This document shows positions 34,316-41,707 of a stretch of 50,215 bases of DNA, one piece after another. Location of the stretch: contig JAFEAV010000048.1 in the NCBI GenBank assembly GCA_018266215.1, positions 1-50,215 of the forward strand. The letters run 5' to 3'. The notes under the pieces are model-generated. The model made no database searches. It was not told the origin of the DNA and was given only the letters and a program-made list of their open reading frames with translations. Position numbers and translations under genes: made by a program. The DNA comes from Cyanobacteria bacterium SZAS LIN-3. GTDB lineage: Bacteria; Cyanobacteriota; Vampirovibrionia; Obscuribacterales; Obscuribacteraceae. Positions within the stretch are counted from its first letter, which is position 1, and the number at the start of each line of letters is the position of its first letter.

Positions 34316-34792
34316 ATGAGAGTTCTAATCGCCGTCGAAGATTCTCCTTATAGCCGAGAACTTATTGACGAAGTAGTTAAGAGGCGCTGGCCAAGGGACA
34401 CGTCTTTTAAGGTGCTGACGGTGGTTACACCCCTTCCGCCGGCGGCCGCTCTTGCCAGTGCCGATAGTCTCACCATTCAGGAGTTGAGGCACAAAGAAGC
34501 GGAGGCAATTTGTTCGGAGTACCGCCACATACTTCTTAATGGTATCGCCGGCAGTGACGTACATTTTGAAGTGCGTGAGGGTCATGTTAACGATGAAATA
34601 GTTTGCTCGGCCGTCAGGTGGGGTGCCGATCGCATCATCATGGGAGCCAATACGGGACTGGCCAGCGAGCCGCGTCCTACCGGCTCTTCCAGCAAGATGG
34701 TGGCCCGTCATTCGCCCTGTACCGTGGAGATAATCGTGCCGCCTTCGCATAAGACGGCCAAACGTGAAGCCTCGGCTCTGGCTCTGACCTAG
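34316..34792 (+). CDS. Universal stress protein
   Basis: A 158-aa single-domain UspA-family protein. It opens MRVLIAVEDSPYS; the nucleotide loop reads GANT, nine residues, then GSSS, close to the ATP-binding form but with Thr for the second Gly. The closing strand is CTVEIIV. GGAGGT is placed 5 nt before the ATG. It stands alone between the GNAT gene and the recombinase-like gene. Confidence 0.9.
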   Translation: MRVLIAVEDSPYSRELIDEVVKRRWPRDTSFKVLTVVTPLPPAAALASADSLTIQELRHKEAEAICSEYRHILLNGIAGSDVHFEVREGHVNDEIVCSAVRWGADRIIMGANTGLASEPRPTGSSSKMVARHSPCTVEIIVPPSHKTAKREASALALT

Positions 34793-34866
34793 GGCCGGTC
34801 TGAGCAAAATTTTTCAGCAAGAATAAGCGCCAATATTTGACTTTTGAACTGTAACCGGTGTTGATG

Positions 34867-34890
34867 GTAATCATTCTTCGGAATGATTAC
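34867..34890. promoter_or_regulatory. UUCG-capped hairpin and dyad, site 5
   Basis: GTAATCATTC and GAATGATTAC form a perfect 10-bp stem around TTCG, a very stable tetraloop closed by C-G. Its inner 16 bases (34871-34886, TCATTCT-TC-GGAATGA) also fit the 7-2-7 dyad series. It lies 142 nt before the recombinase-like gene. No U-tract follows on either strand, so a plain terminator is less likely. Confidence 0.45.
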
Positions 34891-35032
34891 GGGAATGCTT
34901 GAATTGGCATTGCCCCGGATCTTGTCACTGATCGATCAATCTTGTGGGCGATGCCGGCTGTGCTTCAAACTTTTAAGCTAGTGACATGCCGGTAATTGTC
35001 ATCTGGCGCCAGAAATGCAGAGGAAGGCAGTT

Positions 35033-35590
35033 ATGAACGACAAATCTAAAAGTGGAAATTTTCCGATTCTCAGGAGTGAGACCTGTAGCTACGAGCCGCC
35101 GGCGGGTGATTGCTCTTGCCCCCCTGTGGATAGCATTGAGCCATGTCCTTGCGTTAACCTGAGCAATCGCTGGTCCAAGGAAAGTGTGGAAAAGCGTAAA
35201 AAGCCGCCGCGGCAGCGAGGACTGGTTGCTTACCTGCGCACCACCGATGATGGCATAAGCATTGACGAACAGAAAAAATTGATTGATGAGTTCTGCCAGG
35301 GTAAGGACTATTATATCGCCGCAACTTTCCATGAGCAGGGCAAACCCGGACCGGCACTGCGTGACGCTATGCGCGCCTGCGACCACAACGACGGTCTGAT
35401 TGCCATCGACCTCAATCGTTTTGTGGAAAATCCAAACGATCGTCTGCGGGATCTCAGACCATTTGTTCATCACTTTTTCTGTCATTCTTCCAAACATTTG
35501 ATCGCGATTGAAGAGGGTATAGATACTGGTTCTACGCTGGGCCAGGCCAATGCTATAGCAGTCCTCAATCACGTCAAGGAGTTTAGCTAA
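35033..35590 (+). CDS. Degenerate serine-recombinase domain protein
   Basis: A 185-aa protein. A Cys-rich N-terminal tail (Cys18, 27, 29, 38, 40) precedes a resolvase N-terminal domain: LVAYLRTTDDG aligns with the YARVST block, IAIDLNRFVE with KLDRLGR, and EEGIDTGSTLGQ with the DDGISTDGDMGQ block of gamma-delta resolvase. The catalytic Ser falls on Thr71, and the second Arg of LDRLGR is Glu. There is no C-terminal DNA-binding domain. It is thus unlikely to recombine DNA and may be a domesticated domain with another task. AGGAAGG precedes the ATG. It is 21 nt upstream of a Cys-rich gene. Confidence 0.75.
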   Translation: MNDKSKSGNFPILRSETCSYEPPAGDCSCPPVDSIEPCPCVNLSNRWSKESVEKRKKPPRQRGLVAYLRTTDDGISIDEQKKLIDEFCQGKDYYIAATFHEQGKPGPALRDAMRACDHNDGLIAIDLNRFVENPNDRLRDLRPFVHHFFCHSSKHLIAIEEGIDTGSTLGQANAIAVLNHVKEFS

Positions 35591-35611
35591 GTCGATTTAG
35601 CTGAGGAGTCT

Positions 35612-36037
35612 ATGAGTACTGACGGAAGATCTTTGAAATTTCCCAACGCCCGCCTTCATTTGCACGAGCTTCTTTCGGCCAGGCATATGTCGGGTCCGGA
35701 AGCTCTTGTCGAGGGTGCCGAACACTTTGGTTTGATCCAGGCAGATTCCTCCGCCTCTTTGTTGAGCAAGCCGGCTCAATACCACTGTCCCTGTCTTTCA
35801 ACTACAAAAAGTATTGTCGAAAAACATTTTGACGAGCGCTCGGATCAGGTCCATTTGCAAAATCTTGATCGGGCTGAAGTCTGGCAGGCAATTGAAAAAA
35901 ATATTGGTGTGATCGATTGTCGAGTCGATTGTAAGGCCCTCGGTCAGAAATCCTGTCCCCAGGCTAATTCCTGCTGCCATAAAATGGCGCCTATCTTTTT
36001 CGATATTTTATTGCAGCAGTTGCGCCGCTATTCCTGA
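35612..36037 (+). CDS. Cys-rich protein of unknown function
   Basis: Not recognised. A 141-aa soluble protein with HCPC (Cys59/Cys61) and a cluster Cys103, Cys107, Cys115, Cys121, Cys122 (CRVDC, SCPQ, SCCHKM), plausible ligands for an iron-sulfur cluster or zinc. The N-terminal half is helical and could be a small DNA-binding fold, but I cannot show that. It follows the recombinase-like gene by 21 nt with a GAGGAG ribosome site, so they are probably one transcript. Its 3' end overlaps that of the convergent kinase gene by 10 nt. Confidence 0.65.
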   Translation: MSTDGRSLKFPNARLHLHELLSARHMSGPEALVEGAEHFGLIQADSSASLLSKPAQYHCPCLSTTKSIVEKHFDERSDQVHLQNLDRAEVWQAIEKNIGVIDCRVDCKALGQKSCPQANSCCHKMAPIFFDILLQQLRRYS

Positions 36038-37650
36038 GGTTTGTTGGGCAACTCGAAGGAAAAAGTGCTGCCCTTGCCCAGGGTGCTGTCGCACCAGATG
36101 CGGCCGTGGTGACCTTCCACGATGCGTCGGCAGAGATAGAGTCCCAGTCCGGTGCTGGCGTAATAGCGCCCGGTGGAACCGGCCTGCCAGAAGCGCTGAA
36201 ACAATTTTGGTTTGTTTTCTTCGGGCACGCCCTTGCCGGTGTCTATAACCTTAATCGTGGTCTTATCCGGCTCCTGCTTAATGGAGACGGTAATGGTGCC
36301 GCCCGAAGGAGTAAATTTGAGTGAGTTGTCTATTAGATTTTGAATCACTCGACGAATTTCATCCTCGTCGCAGATCACTTCCAGGCTGTCGGCTAAAAGC
36401 CTGGCCTGCAGGGTGACACCCTTGTCCTGGGCCAGGGGCATGATTTCGGTCACCATCTGGGTGATGATCGCCGCTAAATTGCAGCTCTTCATTGAGAATT
36501 CTTTGACGCCGCTGTCGAAGCGATAAACATCCAGAAGGGTCTGCACAAGCCCGTAGAGTGCGCTGTTGCTCTGCAAAATGGTATTGAGAATTTCTCTTTG
36601 CGGATCCGATACCGGTCCAAAATCGCCGTCCAGGAGATAGCCCACGGCCCGGTTGGTGGCCAGGACCGGTGTTTTCAGGTCGTGGGTGAGGGTGGCGACA
36701 AAGTCTTCGCGCTGCTGGTGCAGAAGCACCCGGTCTGTGGCGTTGGCGAACATGGCCACCAGGCCGGTGCATTTGCCGCTTTCGTCCTTGATCGGCCAGA
36801 TGGCCCAATCCCAGTAGGTGCTGTCGCTGACGCCGCTGGTGGGCAAATTGAGCAGTTCGGTGGTGCGCCGGCATGACTGGCCGCTTTTCAGCACATCTTC
36901 GAAGTCGGATTTTTTCAGGCCGGGGGCGATTTGAAAGAGTGACTGTCCCATCACATCGGCGCGGGTGGCTTTGTCGACAATGGAGACAAATTCATCGTTG
37001 CATTCCAGACAGATGAAATCATCACTCATGCTGACAATACCAAGGGGAGCGTTTTCCACAATCGACGCTGTGACCCTGCGCTCCATCTCCAGTTCGCGAA
37101 TGGAATCCCGGTGCCGGCGAATGGAATTTTCCTTGGCCGAAATGTAGCACTCGATGGCCAGGCCCATATCGAAGAAAATAAGTTTCATCAGGGCCGAGAG
37201 GGCCTTGGTCAGTTTGCCGTCGGCGCGATCGGTGTGTTCGACTATTTGCGGTAAAAACCAGGAGAGCACACGGTTATAGGCACCGATATACCATTTGGGA
37301 TCGAGATCGATGCGATGGTGGGTCGAGCCTACGCCCAGACGATCGGCCACATATTCACGATTGTAATTGCCCTTGGTGAAACGTTTGAAATAAGCCTTCT
37401 GGGCATGCTGGGCGTGTTTCAGGACATGATCGTTGGGAAAAAAGGAGCGAGTTTCCTCAAAAGAGAGGAAATGGGCGTACATACTTTCTATCAATTCGTC
37501 GATATTGCCGCCCACGATGCGGTCAATATCACGTTCTATGATGGCCTCGTCTTCCGGGTTGAATTCCAGCCAGCGCTTACGCAGGTCAATCTCGCGCTCT
37601 CCCAGCTCCTTGACTGTGGAGTTGTTCAGGTCATCTTTTGGAATGTTCAT
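36028..37650 (-). CDS. Globin-coupled sensor histidine kinase
   Basis: A 540-aa cytoplasmic kinase. Residues about 30-185 form a protoglobin-type sensor: RLGVGSTHHRIDLDPKWYIGAY contains the expected proximal His (111 or 112), so it likely binds heme and O2 or NO. A PAS domain follows (about 195-310). The phospho-acceptor is His323 in LTHDLKTP. The ATPase domain shows NLIDNSLKF, DTGKGVP and GLGLYLC. It is divergent from a NarL-type response regulator gene with 129 nt between, which suggests a pair, although this kinase has a HisKA-type rather than HisKA_3 dimerisation region. Confidence 0.9.
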   Translation of the reverse strand: MNIPKDDLNNSTVKELGEREIDLRKRWLEFNPEDEAIIERDIDRIVGGNIDELIESMYAHFLSFEETRSFFPNDHVLKHAQHAQKAYFKRFTKGNYNREYVADRLGVGSTHHRIDLDPKWYIGAYNRVLSWFLPQIVEHTDRADGKLTKALSALMKLIFFDMGLAIECYISAKENSIRRHRDSIRELEMERRVTASIVENAPLGIVSMSDDFICLECNDEFVSIVDKATRADVMGQSLFQIAPGLKKSDFEDVLKSGQSCRRTTELLNLPTSGVSDSTYWDWAIWPIKDESGKCTGLVAMFANATDRVLLHQQREDFVATLTHDLKTPVLATNRAVGYLLDGDFGPVSDPQREILNTILQSNSALYGLVQTLLDVYRFDSGVKEFSMKSCNLAAIITQMVTEIMPLAQDKGVTLQARLLADSLEVICDEDEIRRVIQNLIDNSLKFTPSGGTITVSIKQEPDKTTIKVIDTGKGVPEENKPKLFQRFWQAGSTGRYYASTGLGLYLCRRIVEGHHGRIWCDSTLGKGSTFSFELPNKPQE

Positions 37651-37729
37651 TTAGCCCCGGACGCGGCGGTGTATTTATCGAGTACTAAATACTACTAATC
37701 GCCCACGCTTAAATTGTGTCATATCAGCA

Positions 37730-37735
37730 TATAAT
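37730..37735 (+). promoter_or_regulatory. Candidate -10 of response regulator gene
   Basis: TATAAT occurs 44 nt before the start codon of the NarL-type regulator, inside the 129-nt divergent region. A matching -35 is not clear. Confidence 0.35.
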
Positions 37736-37779
37736 AAGACTTCCTGCATACTTCGTACAGCTTCACGCAAGTCGGAAAA

Positions 37780-38508
37780 ATGGAAGAAAAACCTGTTATC
37801 AATATATTGCTGGTCGAGGACCATGCCCTGACAAGAATGGGTCTCAAGGCGGCTTTCAGACGTACATCCGATATCTGTGTCATCGGTGAGGCGGCCAATG
37901 GTGAGGAAGCTATTGAAAAGGCCCGCGAGCTCAGTCCCAATGTGATTTTGATGGATGTTGGCATGCCGGTTATGGACGGCATACAGGCTTCGCGCCATAT
38001 TGTGGCTGAATTTCCCCATATGAAAATTGTGATGTTGACACAGCATGACAACGACAGTGATATCTTGGCATCTCTGGCCGCCGGGGCCTCCGGCTACTGT
38101 CTCAAGGATGTCGAACCGGAGCGGCTCTATACCGCTGTCCGTTCGGTGAATGCCGGTGATGCCTGGCTCGACTCCACCATTGCCAGCCGTGTACTGCGCC
38201 ATTATTCGATGCCCGCAGCCATGGCGCCGGCCTCAAGCGATGCGGCGGTGAGCGTTGCCGCCCCTGAGCCGGTTGCCGCGGCGCCTTTTGAGGATGTAAC
38301 CGATAGACCGGCCCCGGACGCACTATCGGTGCGGGAGCTTGAGGTCTTGAAGTTGATTGTCGACGGCATGTCCAATCAGGAAATCGCCGATAAGCTGACG
38401 ATTTCTCTGGCCACGGCCAAGACCCACGTGCGCAATATTTTAAACAAGCTGGCCGTGGATGACCGCACCCAGGCTGCCGTCCACGCTATGCGCCGACGAC
38501 TGGTCTAG
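37780..38508 (+). CDS. NarL/LuxR-family response regulator
   Basis: A 242-aa two-component regulator. The receiver domain (about residues 7-125) has the acidic pair in LVEDH, phospho-acceptor Asp59 in VILMDVGMP, Thr in MLTQHD and Lys in YCLKD. An unusually long Ala/Pro-rich linker (about 145-175) leads to the LuxR helix-turn-helix (LSVRELEVLKLIVDGMSNQEIA, split here as LSVRELEVL and GMSNQEIA; about 178-240). It is the only two-component regulator in the window and lies among genes carrying 7-2-7 dyads, the operator form used by NarL-type proteins. Confidence 0.93.
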   Translation: MEEKPVINILLVEDHALTRMGLKAAFRRTSDICVIGEAANGEEAIEKARELSPNVILMDVGMPVMDGIQASRHIVAEFPHMKIVMLTQHDNDSDILASLAAGASGYCLKDVEPERLYTAVRSVNAGDAWLDSTIASRVLRHYSMPAAMAPASSDAAVSVAAPEPVAAAPFEDVTDRPAPDALSVRELEVLKLIVDGMSNQEIADKLTISLATAKTHVRNILNKLAVDDRTQAAVHAMRRRLV

Positions 38509-38530
38509 GACCCTCTCTCTATTTATTCTT

Positions 38531-38971
38531 TTATTTGCCGGGCTGGCCACAGGCCGCAGCACTGGCCTTGCGCAGTTTGACCACTTCAACGGTGCACGGA
38601 GCTTCGTTGACTATGGCCGCCGCCACGCTGCCGATGCCGGTTTTGCGCGTACCGGTGTCGCCGTGCGAACCGACAATGAGCAGGTCCGCGCCCCATTCCT
38701 GCGCCGTTTTTAAAATCGCCGGCGCGGCGCTGCTGACCAGAACGTGGCCAGTGACCGACAGGGGCCAGACTTTAGTGCGAAGATGCTCCAGCCGCTGGTC
38801 CAGAATAATATGGCTCTGGTGCACGCATTGTTGCTGGATTTCCCAGTTTTCACACGGCTCCACCGACGTTATTACGCTAAACTCCGTACCGGCCGGCCAG
38901 CTTCGCAGGGCTATCTGTTCAAGCACCTCATCGGCATAGCTTGAGCTGTCCACTCCCACTAATACTTTCAT
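38531..38971 (-). CDS. Universal stress protein, ATP-binding type
   Basis: A 146-aa UspA-family protein. The start at 38971 (MKVLVGVDSS) is chosen for the AGGTG site 6 nt upstream, rather than a start ten codons earlier. The ATP motif is intact: GSHG, nine residues, GS. The closing strand is CTVEVVK. It is the last of four minus-strand genes (40687 to 38531) that look like one operon. Confidence 0.9.
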   Translation of the reverse strand: MKVLVGVDSSSYADEVLEQIALRSWPAGTEFSVITSVEPCENWEIQQQCVHQSHIILDQRLEHLRTKVWPLSVTGHVLVSSAAPAILKTAQEWGADLLIVGSHGDTGTRKTGIGSVAAAIVNEAPCTVEVVKLRKASAAACGQPGK

Positions 38972-39019
38972 ACTGCACCTCGCTTTTTTACTCGGTCCCA
39001 TATCTGGTACCTCTGGCTT

Positions 39020-39643
39020 CTATCCCGCTGCCGCTCTGGGCTGCTCGGTGGAGGAGGCACTTCTCTTCAAGGTATCGATTATTCTTGCAGCACAGCTGGA
39101 GGCCGTCTTGACCTGTTCAGCTCCGATGGCATACGAGCGGCCTGTGCCTTTACCGCTGGTGCGCTGGGCTGCCGCTGAGATATTCAGGAGAATTATCCGT
39201 CGCGGGAATCCTGGTTTATTGCGGGCCGGTCGCAGCTCGTCGGCTATTGCCGATTCGGCTTGCGAAAGGCACTGCAGTTGCGCCTGAGACTGGGTCTGGA
39301 ATTGATTGAGTATCTCATTTCTGGGATGCACGCGGCGCTCCAGCAGCGCGCCCATGTCGATCATGAAAACATTGGGAGCTGTCTCCCCTTCGCTGATGCA
39401 AGCATCTATGATGATTGCAGCCCTGTGACCGATCAGGCATTCCACCAGTCCATCGTCCGGTGCGGAGAGATTGAAACAACAAACATCCTTGAGCACGGCC
39501 TGGGGCAGTGCGTTGAGGATGGCCGAGACAAATTTTTTCTTGCCGGCGCAGGCCGCTGTTAGTGTGATTAAGGCAAGGCCCCGGGCCTCGTTTTCATCAA
39601 CGTGGCTGCATGAGCACTGTTTTTTTGTTGTTGCGCTAAACAT
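39020..39643 (-). CDS. HoxW/HyaD-like protein lacking the N-terminal metal motif
   Basis: Tentative. A 207-aa protein whose middle, DDGLVECLIGHRAAIIIDACISEG then NVFMIDM (split here as GHRAAIIIDAC and APNVFMIDM), follows the fold order of hydrogenase maturation proteases. The C-terminal strand and helix (RRIILLNIS, ASSCAARIIDTL) fit as well. The G-x-GN-x3-GDD-G nickel motif of the family is missing: the first strand reads LALITLTAACAGKKK. It may be a non-catalytic relative. It sits between USP genes in one operon, 17 nt after one and 48 nt before the next. CSCSH near the N-terminus adds possible metal ligands. Confidence 0.5.
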   Translation of the reverse strand: MFSATTKKQCSCSHVDENEARGLALITLTAACAGKKKFVSAILNALPQAVLKDVCCFNLSAPDDGLVECLIGHRAAIIIDACISEGETAPNVFMIDMGALLERRVHPRNEILNQFQTQSQAQLQCLSQAESAIADELRPARNKPGFPRRIILLNISAAAQRTSGKGTGRSYAIGAEQVKTASSCAARIIDTLKRSASSTEQPRAAAG

Positions 39644-39660
39644 GGGAGCACCATCTGTCT

Positions 39661-40152
39661 TTATTTACTGCTTGCTGCTTTTGCCGGGGTCTTTTTGCTC
39701 TTTGTCGTTGTCGTCTTTTCTTTGACGATTTCGACCGAGCAGGGTGCGGCGGCGATGACCGCTTCCGCTACGCTGCCCATGAGTAATTTTTCCAGGCCGC
39801 TGCGGCCGTGCGAGCCCATGATAATCAGGTCCGCACCCCATTCGCGGGCCGTGTCGACGACCGCCTGACCGGCTCTACCCTGTACGACACGATGTTCAAT
39901 TTTCAATTTATTGCCCAGTTTTTCCTGGAGGGTGGCCGCTTCTCTTGCGACCAGCTCCTGGGCAAAGGCACTGAGCTTGTTCAGCCATTCGGCGTCGACG
40001 ACAAAACCGCAGTCGGGAAAGCCTGTAAGCGCAGGCACTTCCACGACATTGAGAATCAAAAATTCGGTGTCTCCCCACCAGGGCTGCGTGGCAAGATGCT
40101 CAAGGACTCTCTTGCTGCATGGTGAATCATCAATCGGTGCTAAAACTTTCAT
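39661..40152 (-). CDS. Universal stress protein, ATP-binding type
   Basis: A 163-aa UspA-family protein with the full ATP motif GSHGRSGLEKLLMGS and closing strand CSVEIVK. The last 20 residues form a Lys/Thr/Ala-rich basic tail. It lies 19 nt after the USP gene at 40172 and shares its operon. Confidence 0.92.
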   Translation of the reverse strand: MKVLAPIDDSPCSKRVLEHLATQPWWGDTEFLILNVVEVPALTGFPDCGFVVDAEWLNKLSAFAQELVAREAATLQEKLGNKLKIEHRVVQGRAGQAVVDTAREWGADLIIMGSHGRSGLEKLLMGSVAEAVIAAAPCSVEIVKEKTTTTKSKKTPAKAASSK

Positions 40153-40171
40153 CTCTCCCCCTCGGCAGTCT

Positions 40172-40687
40172 CTAGTGGTGCGCTTCCATGATCATCGCTT
40201 CTTGCTTTTTTTTAGGTGCCGCCTCGGTCTGAGTCTGTTTGGCCCGAACTATCTCAATAGAGCATGGGGCCTGGGCCGCCAGCTTCCCGGCTACACTGCC
40301 CAGCAAAAAGCGCTGTAATCCTTTTCGGCCATGGGAGCCGACCACAAGTAAATCCGCCTGCCATTTTTTTGCTTCTTCGATAATCACATCGGCGATAGGG
40401 CCTTCCAGTACTTCGCCCGTGACCCGGCCTTCGCCAAATAGTTTGGCCAGCTGCGCCACTTTGTCGATCACCAGTTTCTGGTGGTGCTCAACGATCTGGC
40501 GTTCCACTTCCAGCACCGTATTTATAGATGAGGCTGAGGTTGCGCCGGCGAAGCAGTATTGCGTAGCCAGTGATTCAACTACAGTGATAATCCTGAACTC
40601 GGTTGCCGTCGGCCAACTCCTGTCGGCTACCGCATCGACCGCTGCGCTCGAAAATTCGGACTCTTCGATGGCCAAAAGTACTTTCAT
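40172..40687 (-). CDS. Universal stress protein, ATP-binding type
   Basis: A 171-aa UspA-family protein starting MKVLLAIEES, with the full ATP motif GSHGRKGLQRFLLGS and closing strand CSIEIVR. The start at 40687 is preferred because it begins the conserved first strand and has GGGAGTG upstream. It is the first gene of the four-gene USP/HoxW-like operon and divergent from the cytochrome c/NO reductase operon, with the TCATCC dyad (site 6) between. Confidence 0.92.
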   Translation of the reverse strand: MKVLLAIEESEFSSAAVDAVADRSWPTATEFRIITVVESLATQYCFAGATSASSINTVLEVERQIVEHHQKLVIDKVAQLAKLFGEGRVTGEVLEGPIADVIIEEAKKWQADLLVVGSHGRKGLQRFLLGSVAGKLAAQAPCSIEIVRAKQTQTEAAPKKKQEAMIMEAHH

Positions 40688-40809
40688 CGATTTCACTCCC
40701 ACTGCCTGCTTACAATGCCTACTCTGTCATTTTCGCAAGCGCTGCCCGGCTGCACATCCGTCAAAGGATTTAGTCATCCGTTTGTCCCGGCCTTAACCGC
40801 CGGGCTCGA

Positions 40810-40825
40810 TCATCCTAAAGAATTA
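40810..40825. promoter_or_regulatory. TCATCCT-AA-AGAATTA dyad, site 6
   Basis: This 7-2-7 element lies in the divergent region between the four-gene USP operon (123 nt from its start) and the cytochrome c/NO reductase operon (95 nt). It matches site 1 in 14 of 16 positions. Confidence 0.45.
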
Positions 40826-40920
40826 GTGCCGCTTCCAATCGAAAGAGGGAGCCCTTGAGGTGGATGACGGCCCGGGGCCCGACCTGGTAGCCTTGGTTTA
40901 TTAGCATTGAGGAGAGGCGT

Positions 40921-41646
40921 ATGAAAAACTGGAAATTGCCGGCGATCCTTGTAGTGGCCATGGCTGTTCAATGGGCGGCGGGCCAGGATGTCTCTCTGGC
41001 TAAGTCCAAGTCCGGGGAGGAGCTCTTCAAGCTCAATCACTGCGCCTCCTGTCATTCAGTGGCCGGTCAGGGGGGCTGTCTCGCTCCACCCCTCGACGGT
41101 ATCAGCAAGCACAGGGGGAAAGAATTTATCCTGGTGCGCATTACCGATGAAAACTGGGCGAAAAAAGAATTCGCCAGAATTTATCCGCACGAGGAGCTTT
41201 TGCAGGAGCATCCCCGCTTGAAATCCGCCCAGGCTAAAGAAATTGCCGCCTACTTGATGACTGTGCCCGAGGCTAAAACCGCGTACAGTGTCAAGGGGCA
41301 CAAACCTGTGCCGGGTGCTGGTTCGCAGCACCCGGGGGCAGCCAAGACCAGTGGGGCCGAGGAAAAACAACAGATTGCCGCCGGCAAAATACTGGTGAAC
41401 GACCGGGGCTGTCTGGCCTGTCATTCAATCGGGGTGGCCGGCGGTCACTTCGCGCCAAACCTCGATGGTATCAGAGACAGGCATGATCGCACTTATGTGG
41501 CCGCACAGATCAAGGCCGCCGAAATGATGACACATAACTACCCGGATGAATATCAGGGCCGGGGAAACGTCATGCCTCCTTCTAACTTGACTGATAATCA
41601 AATACAATCGGTAGTGAGCTTTTTGATGTCGCTTCCGAAGCAATAA
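40921..41646 (+). CDS. Exported diheme cytochrome c
   Basis: A 241-aa periplasmic electron carrier with a signal peptide (residues 1-21). Two cytochrome c domains contain CASCH (Cys41, Cys44, His45) and CLACH (Cys164, Cys167, His168). The second has a Met ligand candidate in VMPPSNL; the first lacks an obvious Met. Each is followed by an APPLDG/APNLDG turn. It is 61 nt upstream of the NO reductase gene. The pairing suggests electron transfer with that enzyme or another respiratory complex, but quinol-type NO reductases do not normally need cytochrome c. Confidence 0.9.
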   Translation: MKNWKLPAILVVAMAVQWAAGQDVSLAKSKSGEELFKLNHCASCHSVAGQGGCLAPPLDGISKHRGKEFILVRITDENWAKKEFARIYPHEELLQEHPRLKSAQAKEIAAYLMTVPEAKTAYSVKGHKPVPGAGSQHPGAAKTSGAEEKQQIAAGKILVNDRGCLACHSIGVAGGHFAPNLDGIRDRHDRTYVAAQIKAAEMMTHNYPDEYQGRGNVMPPSNLTDNQIQSVVSFLMSLPKQ

Positions 41647-41687
41647 GTAACTTACTGACATCAAATACGTGGTATCAACTCGTATTT
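41646..41687. promoter_or_regulatory. Inverted repeats before NO reductase
   Basis: Two dyads fill the gap after the cytochrome gene: AGTAA-C-TTACT (41646-41656, overlapping its stop codon) and AAATACG with CGTATTT separated by 11 nt (41663-41687). The second ends 20 nt before the reductase start. Either could be an operator or a processing hairpin. Neither fits the FNR or NsrR consensus. Confidence 0.35.
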
Positions 41688-41707
41688 CCTTAGTCAGTGG
41701 TGAAAAT

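Noticed and set aside
35033..35590. Active resolvase of a transposon
   Set aside because: Catalytic residues are altered, the DNA-binding domain is absent, and no terminal repeats or transposase flank the gene.
41646..41687. FNR/DNR or NsrR binding site upstream of NO reductase
   Set aside because: No TTGAT-N4-ATCAA or NsrR-like half-sites are present.
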